Below the pieces are notes generated by a model. That model was not told the DNA's origin. It saw nothing but the letters and a program-made list of their open reading frames with translations, and ran no database searches. Positions 33,065-44,100 of a stretch of 64,000 nt of DNA are shown one piece after another; position 1 is the first letter of the stretch, and each line of letters opens with the position of its first letter. Source of the DNA: Phialophora verrucosa (taxonomy: Eukaryota > Ascomycota > Eurotiomycetes > Chaetothyriales > Herpotrichiellaceae); the NCBI GenBank assembly GCA_002099365.1, contig MSED01000013.1, forward strand, positions 310,001-374,000, in the 5' to 3' direction. The position numbers and the translations under genes are program-made.

Positions 33065-35731
33065 ATGTCCTCCTCGGCGGTCATCGTCCTTTCGTCTTCC
33101 CCTCCCCGGGCCTTCGCACCATCCCCCACACCTGTTGAGTCTCCTTCTCCCTCGAGGTCACCCAGTATCCCTGTCAGAGACGGGGCCAAACGGTTCAAGA
33201 GGTCGGGCCAAATCAGACATGGGTTTCCGCCTGGCTTTAGCAGTGCGCGTGCCCTCTGGGCTCGACCTGGAGTAGAAAATATCCCCCTGCAGTCTCCAAG
33301 CGGATCAAAATTCAGGCCACAAGCATCACAACAAGCCCGAGATAATACTGGCAGTCCTGTCTCATCTGGGGACCTCGTGGGAAGGAGAATATCCTCACAA
33401 ACCGAGCAGCTCTCGGTCCATTTCAAACCCTCCAAGCCAAGCGCTCCCTTGAGCCCTACGAGAAGTCAAGTCGCACGGGAAGAAGAGCAACTCGGCTCCA
33501 AACATGCCTCTGAGACTCTTTCATCTTATGGCAACAAAGGGAAATCTCCTCGTGGTAGATATTCAAGCCCACCGCCGATGGAGAAGGCCATTCCACGAAG
33601 ATTGGACTGGACTCCTGTCAAATCAAGTGAACACGCATCGCAGACTCAGGAGTTGGCAGCTCAAGAGGCCGGATTCTCGAATGATCTCCTAGATGCTTAC
33701 GCCTATCCTGCATCCGCCGCCAACGCATCTGAGACGGCGACAAAGAAAGTCGATGGAAACGGGGACCAGTTCACGAGAAAACAGATTGACCTTGTTATGG
33801 CTACTGCAGCGACATCATCAACCTCTATCTCGCAGTTGCGCATCGCCAAAGAGGCAAAAGCCGGTAGTAGGGGCAAAGGGAAAGCACCTCCCAAAAAGGT
33901 TCTCACGATCACGGCTTTAGCTACTTCGGCTTATGGTGACGGCCAACATAAAGAGGGCAAGCTACGGCCTATGATGGAGTACCTGACGTCAACTCAAGCT
34001 GCTGCTGCTGCTGCTGCTGGAACCGATTGTGAGCCAGTCATCGATGTGAGCCTCAAGAAATTCTCTAAGCGTAAGGCTTCGGCCAAGAAAGTGGGTGCGT
34101 CAAAAACAGCTCCGGTGAAGAGTCGATTAGTCTCCCCTGCGTCCGCGATGAAGACAACTCTTGAGCGTCCATTTTTGTTCGGCCCAGCAAGTCAACTGGC
34201 ACGAGAGGAGTCCCCTACTATGACGCGTGACACTTTGGAAAGACAGAAGAAATCCGAAGAGAATCTATCTGATCCTTTCTCTCCACAACGGACTCAACCG
34301 TTCTCGATTGAGTCGACCTCACCTAGAGTCGTGCATGGGACAAATCGATTGGTCAGGCGAAGAAACCTGTGGAGTGCAGCGGGCCGGGATGCAGACAATG
34401 CTCTCTTGCAGGTTGAGACTGTGGACATGACCGATTCCCCAGCCGTACGCCAGGCTTTTGCTGGCAAGGATGCTCTTATGCAGCTTGACGACTCGCACCA
34501 CTATCGTATAGGCCCTGTAGGCGAAGGTTTTACACGTTCACCAGCAGCTCAGACCCCGTACGCTAGGATCGTTGGGCCGGTGTTTGATATCTACGATATC
34601 GAGACGCCCGGTCTTCGTGGGCCCGGGGTAAATATGAAAAATGCTCGGGTGAGAGGGTTGCATACTTTACGGGCGCTGGAGGGGCAACAAGATAACAGTG
34701 GCGCCCAGCATCAGTCAGTCGAAGCACAATCAAAACAAGCCGGCGCCTCTCCGAGACCAAAGGCCGTCATGCCATCCTACGAAGGATGGTCCGATCATGA
34801 GCTGAAGAAACAAATAGCGACATACGGTTTCAAGACCATCAAAAAACGGGAGAAGATGATTGAACTTCTTGAACGCTGCTGGAAGAGCAAGCATGGCGTT
34901 GAGCATGATAGCGACGGACCAAACGACCCGGCCGATGTATTGACTCATGGCGATTTTCTCAGCAAAGTCCATGATGTCTCTGCGAGGCCAGCTCCAAAGG
35001 TCAAGAAACCCCGTGCCAAACGAAAATCAGACGGCGGTGACCCGGCGACTCCGAAAGAGCCCAAGAAGAAGAAAAAGGCAGCCCCAAAGACAGAGGATGC
35101 TTCGAAGAAAGACCACGCTCCTCGAAAGCGAAGGACGAAAAGCAAAGCTCTTTCTGATCAGAGGATCATGGACGTCGACGACATCGAAGAGACCAATATC
35201 AGGCAAGCAGCAGAGAAGCACGAGGATATGCCAGCGGTCTTATATCAACCAGAGGAGAAAACAGTCAAGGTCGGGCAAGTCTTGACCAGACTTGCCACAC
35301 CGCCTCCTACGATGCCGAAGCTCGATTTTACATCATCCCCGCTGGACCTCGAAGACATCCAGCCGCCTGCTCAAGCCTCCTCGACCACGGATTCGGCTGA
35401 GGTTCAAGCTCCTGTCCTTACACCCAAGCAAACACAGCCGATCGACATTATGGTACAAATACATGCCGCTATTCATCATCGCCCAGAGACCGGATCTGGA
35501 GGCTCAGACTCACACGATCATCAAACATCACCCACCTGGCGGGACAAGATTCTTATGTACGACCCAATCGTCCTCGAGGAACTTACAACCTGGCTCAACA
35601 CGGAGGGGTTCAAAGCCATTGGCGAAGATAGAGAAGTGAGCCTGCTGGAAGTCAGGAACTGGTGCGAACAAAATGGTGTTTGCTGCCTTGGAATTGGAGG
35701 TGGGTGGAGGGGACGTGGAAAGCACGGCTGA
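33065..35731 (+). CDS. SLX4: Structure-specific endonuclease subunit SLX4
   Basis: A single exon encodes 888 aa. The ATG at 33065 gives MSSSAVIVLSSSPP, a start typical of fungal SLX4. The protein is mostly disordered and Ser/Lys-rich, with a poly-Ala run coded by seven GCT codons. Diagnostic parts are a SAP-like helix (about 569-610: YEGWSDHELKKQIATYGFK then REKMIELLERCW), a Lys/Arg-rich linker, and the conserved C-terminal domain (about 823-880: DPIVLEELTTWLNTEG, EVSLLEVRNWCEQNGVCCL) that binds the SLX1 nuclease. SLX1-SLX4 cuts branched DNA at replication forks and recombination intermediates in the nucleus. It is regulated in relatives by checkpoint phosphorylation; many S/T-Q and S/T-P sites fit that. 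It is a housekeeping gene. Confidence 0.95.
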   Translation: MSSSAVIVLSSSPPRAFAPSPTPVESPSPSRSPSIPVRDGAKRFKRSGQIRHGFPPGFSSARALWARPGVENIPLQSPSGSKFRPQASQQARDNTGSPVSSGDLVGRRISSQTEQLSVHFKPSKPSAPLSPTRSQVAREEEQLGSKHASETLSSYGNKGKSPRGRYSSPPPMEKAIPRRLDWTPVKSSEHASQTQELAAQEAGFSNDLLDAYAYPASAANASETATKKVDGNGDQFTRKQIDLVMATAATSSTSISQLRIAKEAKAGSRGKGKAPPKKVLTITALATSAYGDGQHKEGKLRPMMEYLTSTQAAAAAAAGTDCEPVIDVSLKKFSKRKASAKKVGASKTAPVKSRLVSPASAMKTTLERPFLFGPASQLAREESPTMTRDTLERQKKSEENLSDPFSPQRTQPFSIESTSPRVVHGTNRLVRRRNLWSAAGRDADNALLQVETVDMTDSPAVRQAFAGKDALMQLDDSHHYRIGPVGEGFTRSPAAQTPYARIVGPVFDIYDIETPGLRGPGVNMKNARVRGLHTLRALEGQQDNSGAQHQSVEAQSKQAGASPRPKAVMPSYEGWSDHELKKQIATYGFKTIKKREKMIELLERCWKSKHGVEHDSDGPNDPADVLTHGDFLSKVHDVSARPAPKVKKPRAKRKSDGGDPATPKEPKKKKKAAPKTEDASKKDHAPRKRRTKSKALSDQRIMDVDDIEETNIRQAAEKHEDMPAVLYQPEEKTVKVGQVLTRLATPPPTMPKLDFTSSPLDLEDIQPPAQASSTTDSAEVQAPVLTPKQTQPIDIMVQIHAAIHHRPETGSGGSDSHDHQTSPTWRDKILMYDPIVLEELTTWLNTEGFKAIGEDREVSLLEVRNWCEQNGVCCLGIGGGWRGRGKHG
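33998..34018 (+). repeat. GCT trinucleotide run coding poly-alanine in SLX4
   Basis: Seven uninterrupted GCT codons encode a poly-Ala tract in the disordered middle of SLX4. Such runs vary in length between strains by slippage; the site is a plausible microsatellite marker. Confidence 0.85.
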
Positions 35732-36232
35732 AGGAGGATGAGGGTGTGAATGTGAATGAAACGGCGTGATGAGTGTGCATGCATGTTGGCTATTTAGTAG
35801 TACTCCGTGTTGTTTAAATAAGTAGCAATGAGCGGAGGATGAACACCAGGCTTCCAGGCTTCGTGGGCTGGGCGCCTGTTTTGGCGGGCTCGGTTTCAGC
35901 CCAATTAGGGTTCCTGACCCCGCACTTAAGCGTCGCGCAGATGCCAGGGAGAGATGCCTAAGTCGAGCAGCAGCTGGTGGTCATGCTCAAGCAACTGCCA
36001 CTGCGAAGAGACGCAGCATGGCAATCACTGACTCCTGCTCATATTCCAAGATCTTGTCCCGGCCGGACGGAGAGTTCAGCCAGCTCTCGGTCGTCCACAG
36101 ATCCTGCGCTTGAGTTCGAGCGTCTGGATGCTTGCCACCGCCTAACTCTGGGTCCCCAAAAAATATCCATTCTTCGACAACTGTCTACAATGTCCTTCCT
36201 CTCGGCGATGAGCTCGAGCCCTTCATCTGAAC
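35732..36232. promoter_or_regulatory. Leader of the large Zn2Cys6 regulator
   Basis: About 500 nt upstream of the regulator start, open in another frame from an ATG at 35983 to a TAG at 36241-36243 (upstream ORF listed separately). Confidence 0.4.
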
Positions 36233-36243
36233 ATGACCCTTAG
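35983..36243 (+). promoter_or_regulatory. Overlapping upstream ORF before the Zn2Cys6 regulator
   Basis: An 86-codon frame begins at an ATG at 35983, contains internal ATGs (for example 36190) and stops at TAG 36241-36243, 11 nt past the regulator's ATG at 36233 in another frame. If the transcript includes it, ribosomes reading it would pass the main start, a known way to hold down translation of fungal regulators. The peptide shows no domain. Transcript start is unknown, so the role is inferred. Confidence 0.35.
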
Positions 36244-39202
36244 CAGCGCCCAACATGGCCAACCAACCGTGCAACACGCGCCCCGGAACTCAATTCCTCC
36301 ACCGCGCCAGATTCGCTTCGTCGCAACAGACGGGCAGCCACACACAAAGAGGAGAAGGATAAACGCGGCTTGTCTGACATGTCGCAAACGGAAGACTCGT
36401 TGTTCGGGAGAAAGACCGGAATGCAAAACATGCACCGACTACGGCCATGGGTGTTCGGGCTACGCTGACCGGGCGAGTCGCGAGGATGGCAGAGCCGAAG
36501 AGAACGATGAAGAGGAAGTCGAGGCTGGTGTGCCACCATCTCAAACATTCTCAAACGACATCGACGCCATGACACGTGTTTCTAGCTCGATAGAACAGCC
36601 AGAAAGAGAGCCACGGAGCGCCGCGGACGATATCATCAGCCCCGCGAGCAACCACACCGGCAGTAGCTCCATGTCCTCCAGGAACCGTGTGCCCTACTTC
36701 CGCTACTTCGGGCCGACCGCAATCGTGCCAGGTTTTAAGCAGATGGTTGTTCAGGTTAAGGACCACCGATCGAGCTTGCCTTCTGGATCTCCAGCCTCAG
36801 GACAGCCATTGGACGCGCCTGTTCCTGTCGGTCACGATAGAGCACCCGTCGTGGTGCCGTTTTATGATGCCACTGATCCTGATCCGATTCCTCCCTTGAT
36901 CCTTCATCTCTGCGACACATTCTTTACCCACCTGGGTTGTAACTATCCATTTCTCCAACGCGAAAGGTTTCTGAAAGACTTGGAGGACAAGAAGGTCGAC
37001 GCCATCCTGGTCGATGCGGTTTGCGCAGTCGCAGCTCGCTTTTCTTCGAGTCCTTTGCTGTGCACTTCGAATGATCCTTCCGTTCCCTTGGACGATGAGG
37101 GTAATGTCTTACGAGCATTTCGCGGACATCCGTTTGCGCAACGCGCTATGTCAGCTATGATTGACACCTTCTCCTATCCAACCATCACTGTTGCTCAGGC
37201 ATGCCTGTTGCTGGCATACGAGGAATTCGGCACCGACCATGATAGTGGCCTCTGGATGTATCTTGGTACGGCCATCCGGATGGCTCAAGACTTGGGAATG
37301 CAGAAGCTAGAAGGCTTGCAGCTCGAAGGCAGAATTGGGCCAACCCCTAAAACTGTTAAACATGGCCAGGAAGGGAAACTGGAAGAGCAGAGGAGATTCA
37401 AACAGCAGGAGAGACTGTCGGAGCATCTATCCGAGATGAACAGCTCTGAGCTTGACGACAGACGAGCGAGCGAGCAAGAACGGGTCGATACCTTCTGGGC
37501 TATCTTCTTCCTGGATAGAGCCGTCTCGTCCGGCGTTGGTCGTCCTGTCACCCTACGGGACAAGGACATTGAGATATCATTCCCTTATCGTGCTGACGAG
37601 ACGATAATTGGAGGGCACCCCGACCCCTTCCCTGCCATGATTCAGATCGTCCATATGTATGGACGAGTGGCGGACGTGCTAAACAACATCAAGGACGTGA
37701 GCCAGGTTACTCCCGAAGTGTTGAAGCGTCTGGCGAGCATGGAGAGAGACTTGACTGGTAAGACCTTCACTCATCAGATGCTTCAGATGCTGATCAATGT
37801 AGGATTCTATCAACGTTTGTCTCCCAGGTTACATTTCAACGCCACCAACTTTCAGCAGTATGTGAAGGCAGGCCATGGCACAAATTTCATCCTGCTGCAT
37901 TTCTGGTTCCATACCTTGATCGTTCTGGTTCATCAGCCCACGTTGCTTCATTCGTTTGAAGGCCGAATCCAGCAACTTTTCCCCGACAGCAGGGAATTGT
38001 CCATGTCTTCCGCAAAGACTATTGCAGACATACTGGCGTTCGCCGAACTGATCGACGTTAAGAGCTTCATCGGCAATCCATTTACGAGCCAGCCTATGTA
38101 TGTGGCGGCCTGTGCTTTTTTGGCCGAAGCTGCCGCCCATGGATCGCAACCGTCCTCTCGGGCGACGTCTCCACGATCAAACGGCCACTCGTTGCCTACA
38201 AAACAATCCACAAGCGCCGAAAAGGCCCAGAAAGCAGCATCTGCCCGTCACACGCTACTGGCAACCGCGGCAAATCAGAACTATCAACGCTGCTACAAAG
38301 CGCTTCAGACTCTGGATTCGTACTGGGCTGGCTGTCGTTACATCCTGACAGCACTCGACCAAAAATCACAAGGTCTCATGGATCCTCTACTCTTCACGGC
38401 GGAAGACGTAGATGGGCAGATGCCGTCAACGCAGCCATCATTTACTACACCCGGGTGGCGAAGAGGCACCTCATTGGCTGCTTCCCTTGGCGTGGATGCC
38501 AGGTTGCGCGGACTCAAAGGGCAAGACAGAGGGGCGAGTTCTTCTCCTTCGATGGATTTGAGTCATGCCATCGGATGGTCCTTGACCGGTACCGCAAACT
38601 CACCTGCTCCAAACCTGAGCTTCCTCTACTCAATGAACGATAGTGGGAAGACAGCATCGTTCGCACAACGGTCCCAAACAGGGCAAGAACAGTCGGGCAG
38701 GGAGAATCGTCCTGCAAACCGATCGTGGGTGCAAGACAGCAACCCACCTTCAGGCTCCGAGGATCACCTGCCTAGGGTCGGCGAAATCAAGACGGATCCG
38801 TCTCTTCCGTACGATCCAGTCTCGACAGAAGACGCAGGCCTTCTCTTAGGGCTCCACTCGCCTTACACTCCCAGTTCAGGGGTACCAGCAACCACCACTT
38901 CTACCCTCATGCCGCAGAGGTCGAATGTCTCTGACTATCAACCTCAACTGGTACCCAACTACGAGCAAGCCATGGACATCCAGCAACAATTTGTCGATGT
39001 CCAAAACCAAGGTCTGGATAGCATGCTGATTCGAGCACAAGATATCGATATGAGCGGAGCACAGCAGTTCGATTTCACTTTTCCCGGCGGCGATATGATT
39101 CCCTGGTTGGAGTACCTGCCGCAGGACGTCCTGACTTATTTCGGAGACCAACACTCGAGCGGAACCATGACAGACCCGAACGGATCTCTGGAGCATGGAT
39201 GA
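36233..39202 (+). CDS. Large Zn2Cys6 transcription factor with fungal-specific regulatory domain
   Basis: A single exon encodes 989 aa. The zinc cluster at residues 47-75 reads CLTC, RKRKTRC, SGERPEC, KTC, then GHGC, preceded by a basic stretch (TKRRRINAA). An acidic linker (EENDEEEVEAG) follows, then the conserved PYFRYFGPTAIVPGFKQM and the fungal_trans core (about 220-600: LILHLCDTFFTHLGCNYPFL, YLGTAIRMAQDLGMQ, VDTFWAIFFLDRAVSSGVGRP). The C-terminal third is Ser/Gln-rich and ends near an acidic/hydrophobic patch (MIPWLEYLPQDVLTYF) suited to activation. It is a nuclear DNA-binding regulator; the target pathway is not deducible. An overlapping upstream ORF may limit translation. It lies far from the metabolic blocks, beside SLX4, so a cluster role is not implied. 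Confidence 0.92.
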   Translation: MTLSSAQHGQPTVQHAPRNSIPPPRQIRFVATDGQPHTKRRRINAACLTCRKRKTRCSGERPECKTCTDYGHGCSGYADRASREDGRAEENDEEEVEAGVPPSQTFSNDIDAMTRVSSSIEQPEREPRSAADDIISPASNHTGSSSMSSRNRVPYFRYFGPTAIVPGFKQMVVQVKDHRSSLPSGSPASGQPLDAPVPVGHDRAPVVVPFYDATDPDPIPPLILHLCDTFFTHLGCNYPFLQRERFLKDLEDKKVDAILVDAVCAVAARFSSSPLLCTSNDPSVPLDDEGNVLRAFRGHPFAQRAMSAMIDTFSYPTITVAQACLLLAYEEFGTDHDSGLWMYLGTAIRMAQDLGMQKLEGLQLEGRIGPTPKTVKHGQEGKLEEQRRFKQQERLSEHLSEMNSSELDDRRASEQERVDTFWAIFFLDRAVSSGVGRPVTLRDKDIEISFPYRADETIIGGHPDPFPAMIQIVHMYGRVADVLNNIKDVSQVTPEVLKRLASMERDLTGKTFTHQMLQMLINVGFYQRLSPRLHFNATNFQQYVKAGHGTNFILLHFWFHTLIVLVHQPTLLHSFEGRIQQLFPDSRELSMSSAKTIADILAFAELIDVKSFIGNPFTSQPMYVAACAFLAEAAAHGSQPSSRATSPRSNGHSLPTKQSTSAEKAQKAASARHTLLATAANQNYQRCYKALQTLDSYWAGCRYILTALDQKSQGLMDPLLFTAEDVDGQMPSTQPSFTTPGWRRGTSLAASLGVDARLRGLKGQDRGASSSPSMDLSHAIGWSLTGTANSPAPNLSFLYSMNDSGKTASFAQRSQTGQEQSGRENRPANRSWVQDSNPPSGSEDHLPRVGEIKTDPSLPYDPVSTEDAGLLLGLHSPYTPSSGVPATTTSTLMPQRSNVSDYQPQLVPNYEQAMDIQQQFVDVQNQGLDSMLIRAQDIDMSGAQQFDFTFPGGDMIPWLEYLPQDVLTYFGDQHSSGTMTDPNGSLEHG

Positions 39203-40119
39203 GAGAACCATGCATTGGCAATAGTCACAATGCCTCAATGATGGATTGGGGGGTGGTAGAGACAAGTACCTCTACAGTACTCTGTATCAATAAATAATCT
39301 GCACAAACACTAGACACCAACCTTGCAGCCTCAGCCCACACATCATTGAGGCCTAGCGTCTGCCACCTTGATTAACTAGGTACGGGCTTTCTGAATCGTA
39401 GGTGCGTGTGACCGCGTATGCACAGTAAAAGGCAAAGTATGTACAGTCTTACACGCACCAATCGTTCGGCCTGGACTCGTAAGCCGGGGGAACTCCGCGG
39501 TGAAGGGTAGGCATCCTAGAGGATCAAGAATATATACGAGGTACCGACCGACCTTACTGATCAGAGCAGGTCAAAGCGTCGTCTGGGATCGTCCAAGATC
39601 CGTCTGGGAAGAGGCTAAAATCAACCTCGGTGTTGGGTATGACTAGGGTAAGGTGAAGTTCAGTATTTCAGTATGTCAACTAATAGATAGGCCATCTCAG
39701 CGTTGGGGGTCAGATTACTCATCCATACATATTCAGATATGTACATACTCGTACTCGGCGATGAAGTAGCGCCATTTGCCATGCAATGCGACTCCTTCTT
39801 CCAGGGCCACCCAAGGCGCAGTTTTGATGATCGAGTTTTCTTGATATATATTTATATCTGTGCTGTTCGCGCCTGCATGACTGGTCGAAAACCCGAAGCT
39901 GGATCGGCTCTGTTTTCTAGTGATTGCTTGTGCTTGCTTGCTTGCTCGCTTGCTCGTTTGCTCGCTTGCTCAACATAGCCTTCCGTGTTGCATTGATAGG
40001 GTGCAAGTTGCCTTCGAGTCGACGTCGAGTTGGCGAGGACCATACCATACCATTGCATATATCCTTACTCTGTAGTTCATTGGCCGCGCCGGTACTATCC
40101 ACGCATTTAACTGTCGACC
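39203..40119. other. Intergenic region with tandem repeat
   Basis: About 0.9 kb between two plus-strand genes. It has an A/T-rich stretch (TATATATTTATAT near 39843), a TTGC/TTGCTCGC repeat at 39926-39971, and no supported ORF. Confidence 0.5.
39926..39971 (+). repeat. TTGC / TTGCTCGC short tandem repeat
   Basis: About eleven CTTG/CTCG tetranucleotide units in a row lie about 150 nt upstream of the next ATG. It is a slippage-prone simple repeat in a presumed promoter. Open frames of Ala/Ser/Leu/Cys repeats here come from the repeat and are not genes. Confidence 0.75.
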
Positions 40120-41130
40120 ATGTCTCATCAGGATCTCGTCCTTCTCACTGGCGCGACCGGCCTGGTCGGATTTCGGGTCCTCACCGAGCTGCTGGATCGG
40201 CAATACAAAGTCCGGCTTGCCTTGCGTTCAGAACCCAAGATCAGGGCTATCAAGGAAGCACTTCGAAGCAAATATGCAGCAGTCCACGAACTCGAGTTCG
40301 TCATTGTCCCCGACATGGCCGTTGACCACGCGTTCGACGACGCGGTGAAGGGGGTCAAGTATATCGTACACGTCGCCTCACCAATGGCACTTCCATCCGA
40401 TGACCTCGAAGCCACGCTGATCAAACCGGCGATCAACACGACCCTGAGCATCCTCGACTCCGCTTCGAAAGAGTCTGGCGTGAAGAAAGTGGTCATCACA
40501 TCCTCGGTTGCTGCTGTGCTGCCGACAACCCCCAAGGTCTTCGACGCAGACAATGTCGAACCGGACCCTCAGGGCCCCTGGACGCACACCTTTTCTGCCT
40601 ACGCGGCGTCGAAGAAGCTCGCATTGAATGCCACGCGCAGGTTCATCGCGGACAAGAATCCCCATTTCGACGTCATCAACATCATGCCCTCCTTCGTCAT
40701 CGGGCCGAACGGCTTTGCAAAGGGCAAAGAAGAGTATGAAAAGGGCTCGAACAGGACCGCGTTGGCGCCGTTGCGTGGCGTCCAGTTCCCAGAGCCAAGG
40801 CCTGGCGTGGTGTGCCATGTGGATGATGTGGCGTTTGTGCACGTTGCCGCGCTCAATCCCGAGATCTCAGGCCACCGGAATTTTGGAGTCACGTACGACG
40901 GGCCGAACGGCGTCGAGTGGAATACAGCCGTCGACATTGTCAAGAGGAGGTTGCCAGAGCTTGTTGAACGCGGCGTGTTTCCTTTGGGAGGGACAGTTGT
41001 GACTCAGAACGTACCGTTCGAGGCCTCCAAGACTGAGCGTGCCCTGGGGATCAAATTCAAGACTTTTGAGGATATGATTGTGGACGTGGCAACTGAGTTT
41101 GCCCGGGTTGTGTCCGGGGTTTCTGCTTAG
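40120..41130 (+). CDS. Extended SDR: cinnamoyl-CoA/dihydroflavonol-reductase-like oxidoreductase
   Basis: A single exon encodes 336 aa, the usual length for the family. The extended-SDR Rossmann motif TGATGLVG opens the protein, and RSEPKIRAIKEAL provides the NADP-selective loop. YIVHVASPMALP, VVITSSVAAVL, the catalytic YAASK and INIMPSFVIGPN follow the NAD-dependent epimerase/CCR order. The C-terminal half shapes the substrate pocket. These cytosolic enzymes reduce aldehydes, ketones (GRE2/methylglyoxal-reductase type) or CoA thioesters with NADPH. No intron and no targeting signal are seen. It stands alone between a regulator and a gene-poor region. Confidence 0.92.
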   Translation: MSHQDLVLLTGATGLVGFRVLTELLDRQYKVRLALRSEPKIRAIKEALRSKYAAVHELEFVIVPDMAVDHAFDDAVKGVKYIVHVASPMALPSDDLEATLIKPAINTTLSILDSASKESGVKKVVITSSVAAVLPTTPKVFDADNVEPDPQGPWTHTFSAYAASKKLALNATRRFIADKNPHFDVINIMPSFVIGPNGFAKGKEEYEKGSNRTALAPLRGVQFPEPRPGVVCHVDDVAFVHVAALNPEISGHRNFGVTYDGPNGVEWNTAVDIVKRRLPELVERGVFPLGGTVVTQNVPFEASKTERALGIKFKTFEDMIVDVATEFARVVSGVSA

Positions 41131-44100
41131 TAGTCATCCTTCTGTGTGCTTCTCTCCAGGTCGTCACAACTGGAATTGCCGACAGGCATGTTAAACTTTG
41201 TTGTACCGCCCCTTTCAAGGCAAAGCAATGTCTCTCTTCTTTGAAACGCTGTGGTCGACCACGGCACGCACTGTCGTAAAACATACGCTTCAGGATTCCT
41301 CGACATCGAGGAGAAGCAGGCTTGGATCGAAGCGGGTCGATTGTAGTCGTCGACATGGAATGTCTTAACCAAATAGTAGACAATCACAGCGACGGAACTG
41401 CCTTTGCCAAGCCTTGTTAGGTTGGCGGCTTCTCTGTACAAATGGCAAAGAGACTCGACATAGGCTCGAAATGACCCATTGGCCGCAGGCAGTGGAACGA
41501 GTCGTGTTTTGGATCTTGGATGACAATACATGCAATAGTTGTCGTGAGGCTTCTTCTGGAGTGGATAGAATTGGCTGATAGATGTGACGCACTTCTTCAT
41601 CAGAACGGTGACAATGTGTTGCGGTGGCCCCCGAAACTGTAGTAAGGCAGGCTCCAGGGACGCTTTCTTCAAACTCTCGCCCTAGTAGCTCTTGAACACG
41701 CTGTGCTATGCTGCGATGATAGGAGAACATGGGTCTCCAGCCGAGCAGGCGTGCTAGGAAGGCAGGCTCGCAGGCCGTTCTGGAAGGTCACGGAAGTAAG
41801 CTCCAGACAACGCGTTGTATATGGGGCGCAAGCGCACTTTCCCGGAAAGATTATAGCTTGATCGGTCCAAACTCCACGGGACTCGACTCGTAGCCTGTCT
41901 CCCTCGGGCGCAATGTCGATTGTAGAAATGGTAGACTGTGCAAACTAACCGAAAATAAAGGAGAAGCTTTCTGGGACAGCGGACCGGATCGCGAAAGCCA
42001 TAGACATCGTCAGGGTCTCCTGGTGGCTTATGCATGCTCAACCTCTCTTCTTGAGCCACTTACATTGATAGGCAAACTCCAAATATACCTGCTTGACCAT
42101 GTGAGAGATCGCCCTATCACTCAACGTGAATATGCAGCCTGACGCCCGGTCCAGGAGAAATCCATGTACCGTGTTGCATCAGATCGAAGTGCCTTGAAGT
42201 TGCGGTTTCCGTCGGTTAATGAAGGTCCGACCGAGAGGCGGCAGCATTGCTGGTTTCATGGGTTGACAACATCAAATCTCGGCTCTATGCCGTGTACGTG
42301 GGCGGTTGCCGTGCGCCCACTTTAACACAACTGTTGCAGACACGCATTGAAAGCAATCAAGACTAGGCAGACAAACACAGAGGTGACAGAGCAAGACTGC
42401 TGCAGCAGGATGATGCCGGAGAAAAACAGTGGACGCAGATGTATGACAGCACCACCTATGCACTGGTTTCTTGAAGTAAGACGATGCGTAGAGTCTTCGA
42501 CAGGCGTAGCTGCTGCGCTCCAAAGAAGTGGACATCCTACAAGATCGAATTGCGCCCAAGTGAAGATCCACTGAGGCCAGATAGTAGGACTAGAATGCCC
42601 GAAACGTAGTCTGTCTGAGGCCGTGGTCGATTATCGTGATTTAACCCAGTAGATGAACTCCAGAAAATCGAAATAGGGGGCCAAGCTCTTTGTGGTATTG
42701 TGAGGGTATCGAGTAGAGCTCAACATTTTCGGATCTCATGGGATAGTGAACAGCCAACGCTATTACTCCAACTGTGGAGCGGTAAATTTGGCGCTTTCCC
42801 GGTCCTCGAGGCAGATAACTTTTCAACACCAGCTTGGAGACACCGCTGTGGGAACAGTGTGCAGGTGAATAGTAAGGCAATTAGACCGGAAGGGCGAGGC
42901 AGTCCGTAGTCAGGGTTGGATTCCAGCATCGGGCGGCATCTTTGTCATCGTCCAATTATTGAATTCCACGACCCATGCTGTACTTTAAGCGTCGCTGATC
43001 TCCACACACTGGGGCAGAGGCAGGCCAGAGCTTGGAGGCGCGAGCGGTGAGGCAAGAAAAAGGAACTTCTGTGGTGACCGACGCAAGGGAAGGCAGGGAT
43101 AAGGGCGCTCGGTCAAGTTTGCGACGTCTGGGCCCTTAGCCAGCCGATCCGATCCACCGTGTGGCAGTTGCTGTGCTTAAGGGGGGACGAGACAGAGGCT
43201 CGAAGGGGCACCAAAGAAGTCTGGTCGATGCAGAATGCAAGAGCGTCACTGCTGGCAGTTGACAAACTCCAAACGATGCATGAATCCGAGTTTCATAGGT
43301 GAACGCCGAGGCCAAGACGGCCTGATTGGTGACTCAGTCGAGCCGATTACAGATGACGAGGCAGGCGGCCCATCTTCTGCGTTTGCGGGGGCTGAATGGA
43401 CCAAGCGGACGAACAGGTGTTCATGCGACGAGCGGACGCTCTTCGGCACGAGCAGTCGAGGCCCATGCTGCGTTTGATTGGCGGCTACACGTGGAGAACG
43501 GTCTCGAATGGAATGTGCCCGCCTGTGGCTCGAGCGGAGAGAATGGCCTTCCGAGATCAGTGTGAGTGACAGGCGGTGGAGCTCGTGATTTCAGTCCTTG
43601 TCGAAACGAAGGCTGCCATGCTGTGCCACGTCGCGGGACGGACGCTGCGGGACAACCGCCCAGTTGCAGGAGGGAGAACTTCGGCCGTTGTGTATGCAGG
43701 TAGCCTTGGGCAGAGTGGGAAGATTAAGAGACACCAAGAACAAATTGAAGGAGAATTACGCGGTAGGGAGTGAGTGAAGTCGAACTGGAGAGAGAGTGAG
43801 GTTTGCTACGGATCAAGGTTATTCCGGGCGGGTTCAGCTGGACGCCCACGCATACACCTCACATTCACCCAGTTCTATCTAGGTTAGTGAGAGCAACAAC
43901 TGGCTCACTCACCGCAGGACCGGTGTCTCGGAAACGATGCTCGTGCTGGTAGCTGCCGTCCATCGTCACCGCCAAAGGTCAGTGACAGCTGGGGACAACA
44001 ACGACAACACAGCATGGCTATTATCGCTTGGTTACTTGGAGTGTTGCGAGGATGAGGACGGAAACGTGCAACACAGACCTCGTGATTGGCACTCCGCATG

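Noticed and set aside
39926..39971. TTGC/CTCG repeat as a telomere-like or CRISPR-like array
   Set aside because: Units are simple tetranucleotides without spacers and do not match the fungal telomere repeat TTAGGG.
41127..42059. Minus-strand frames of 181, 121 and 101 codons as a possible multi-exon gene
   Set aside because: Joining them needs frame changes without good donor/acceptor pairs, starts are often not ATG, and no family is recognisable. Left as an unexplained region.
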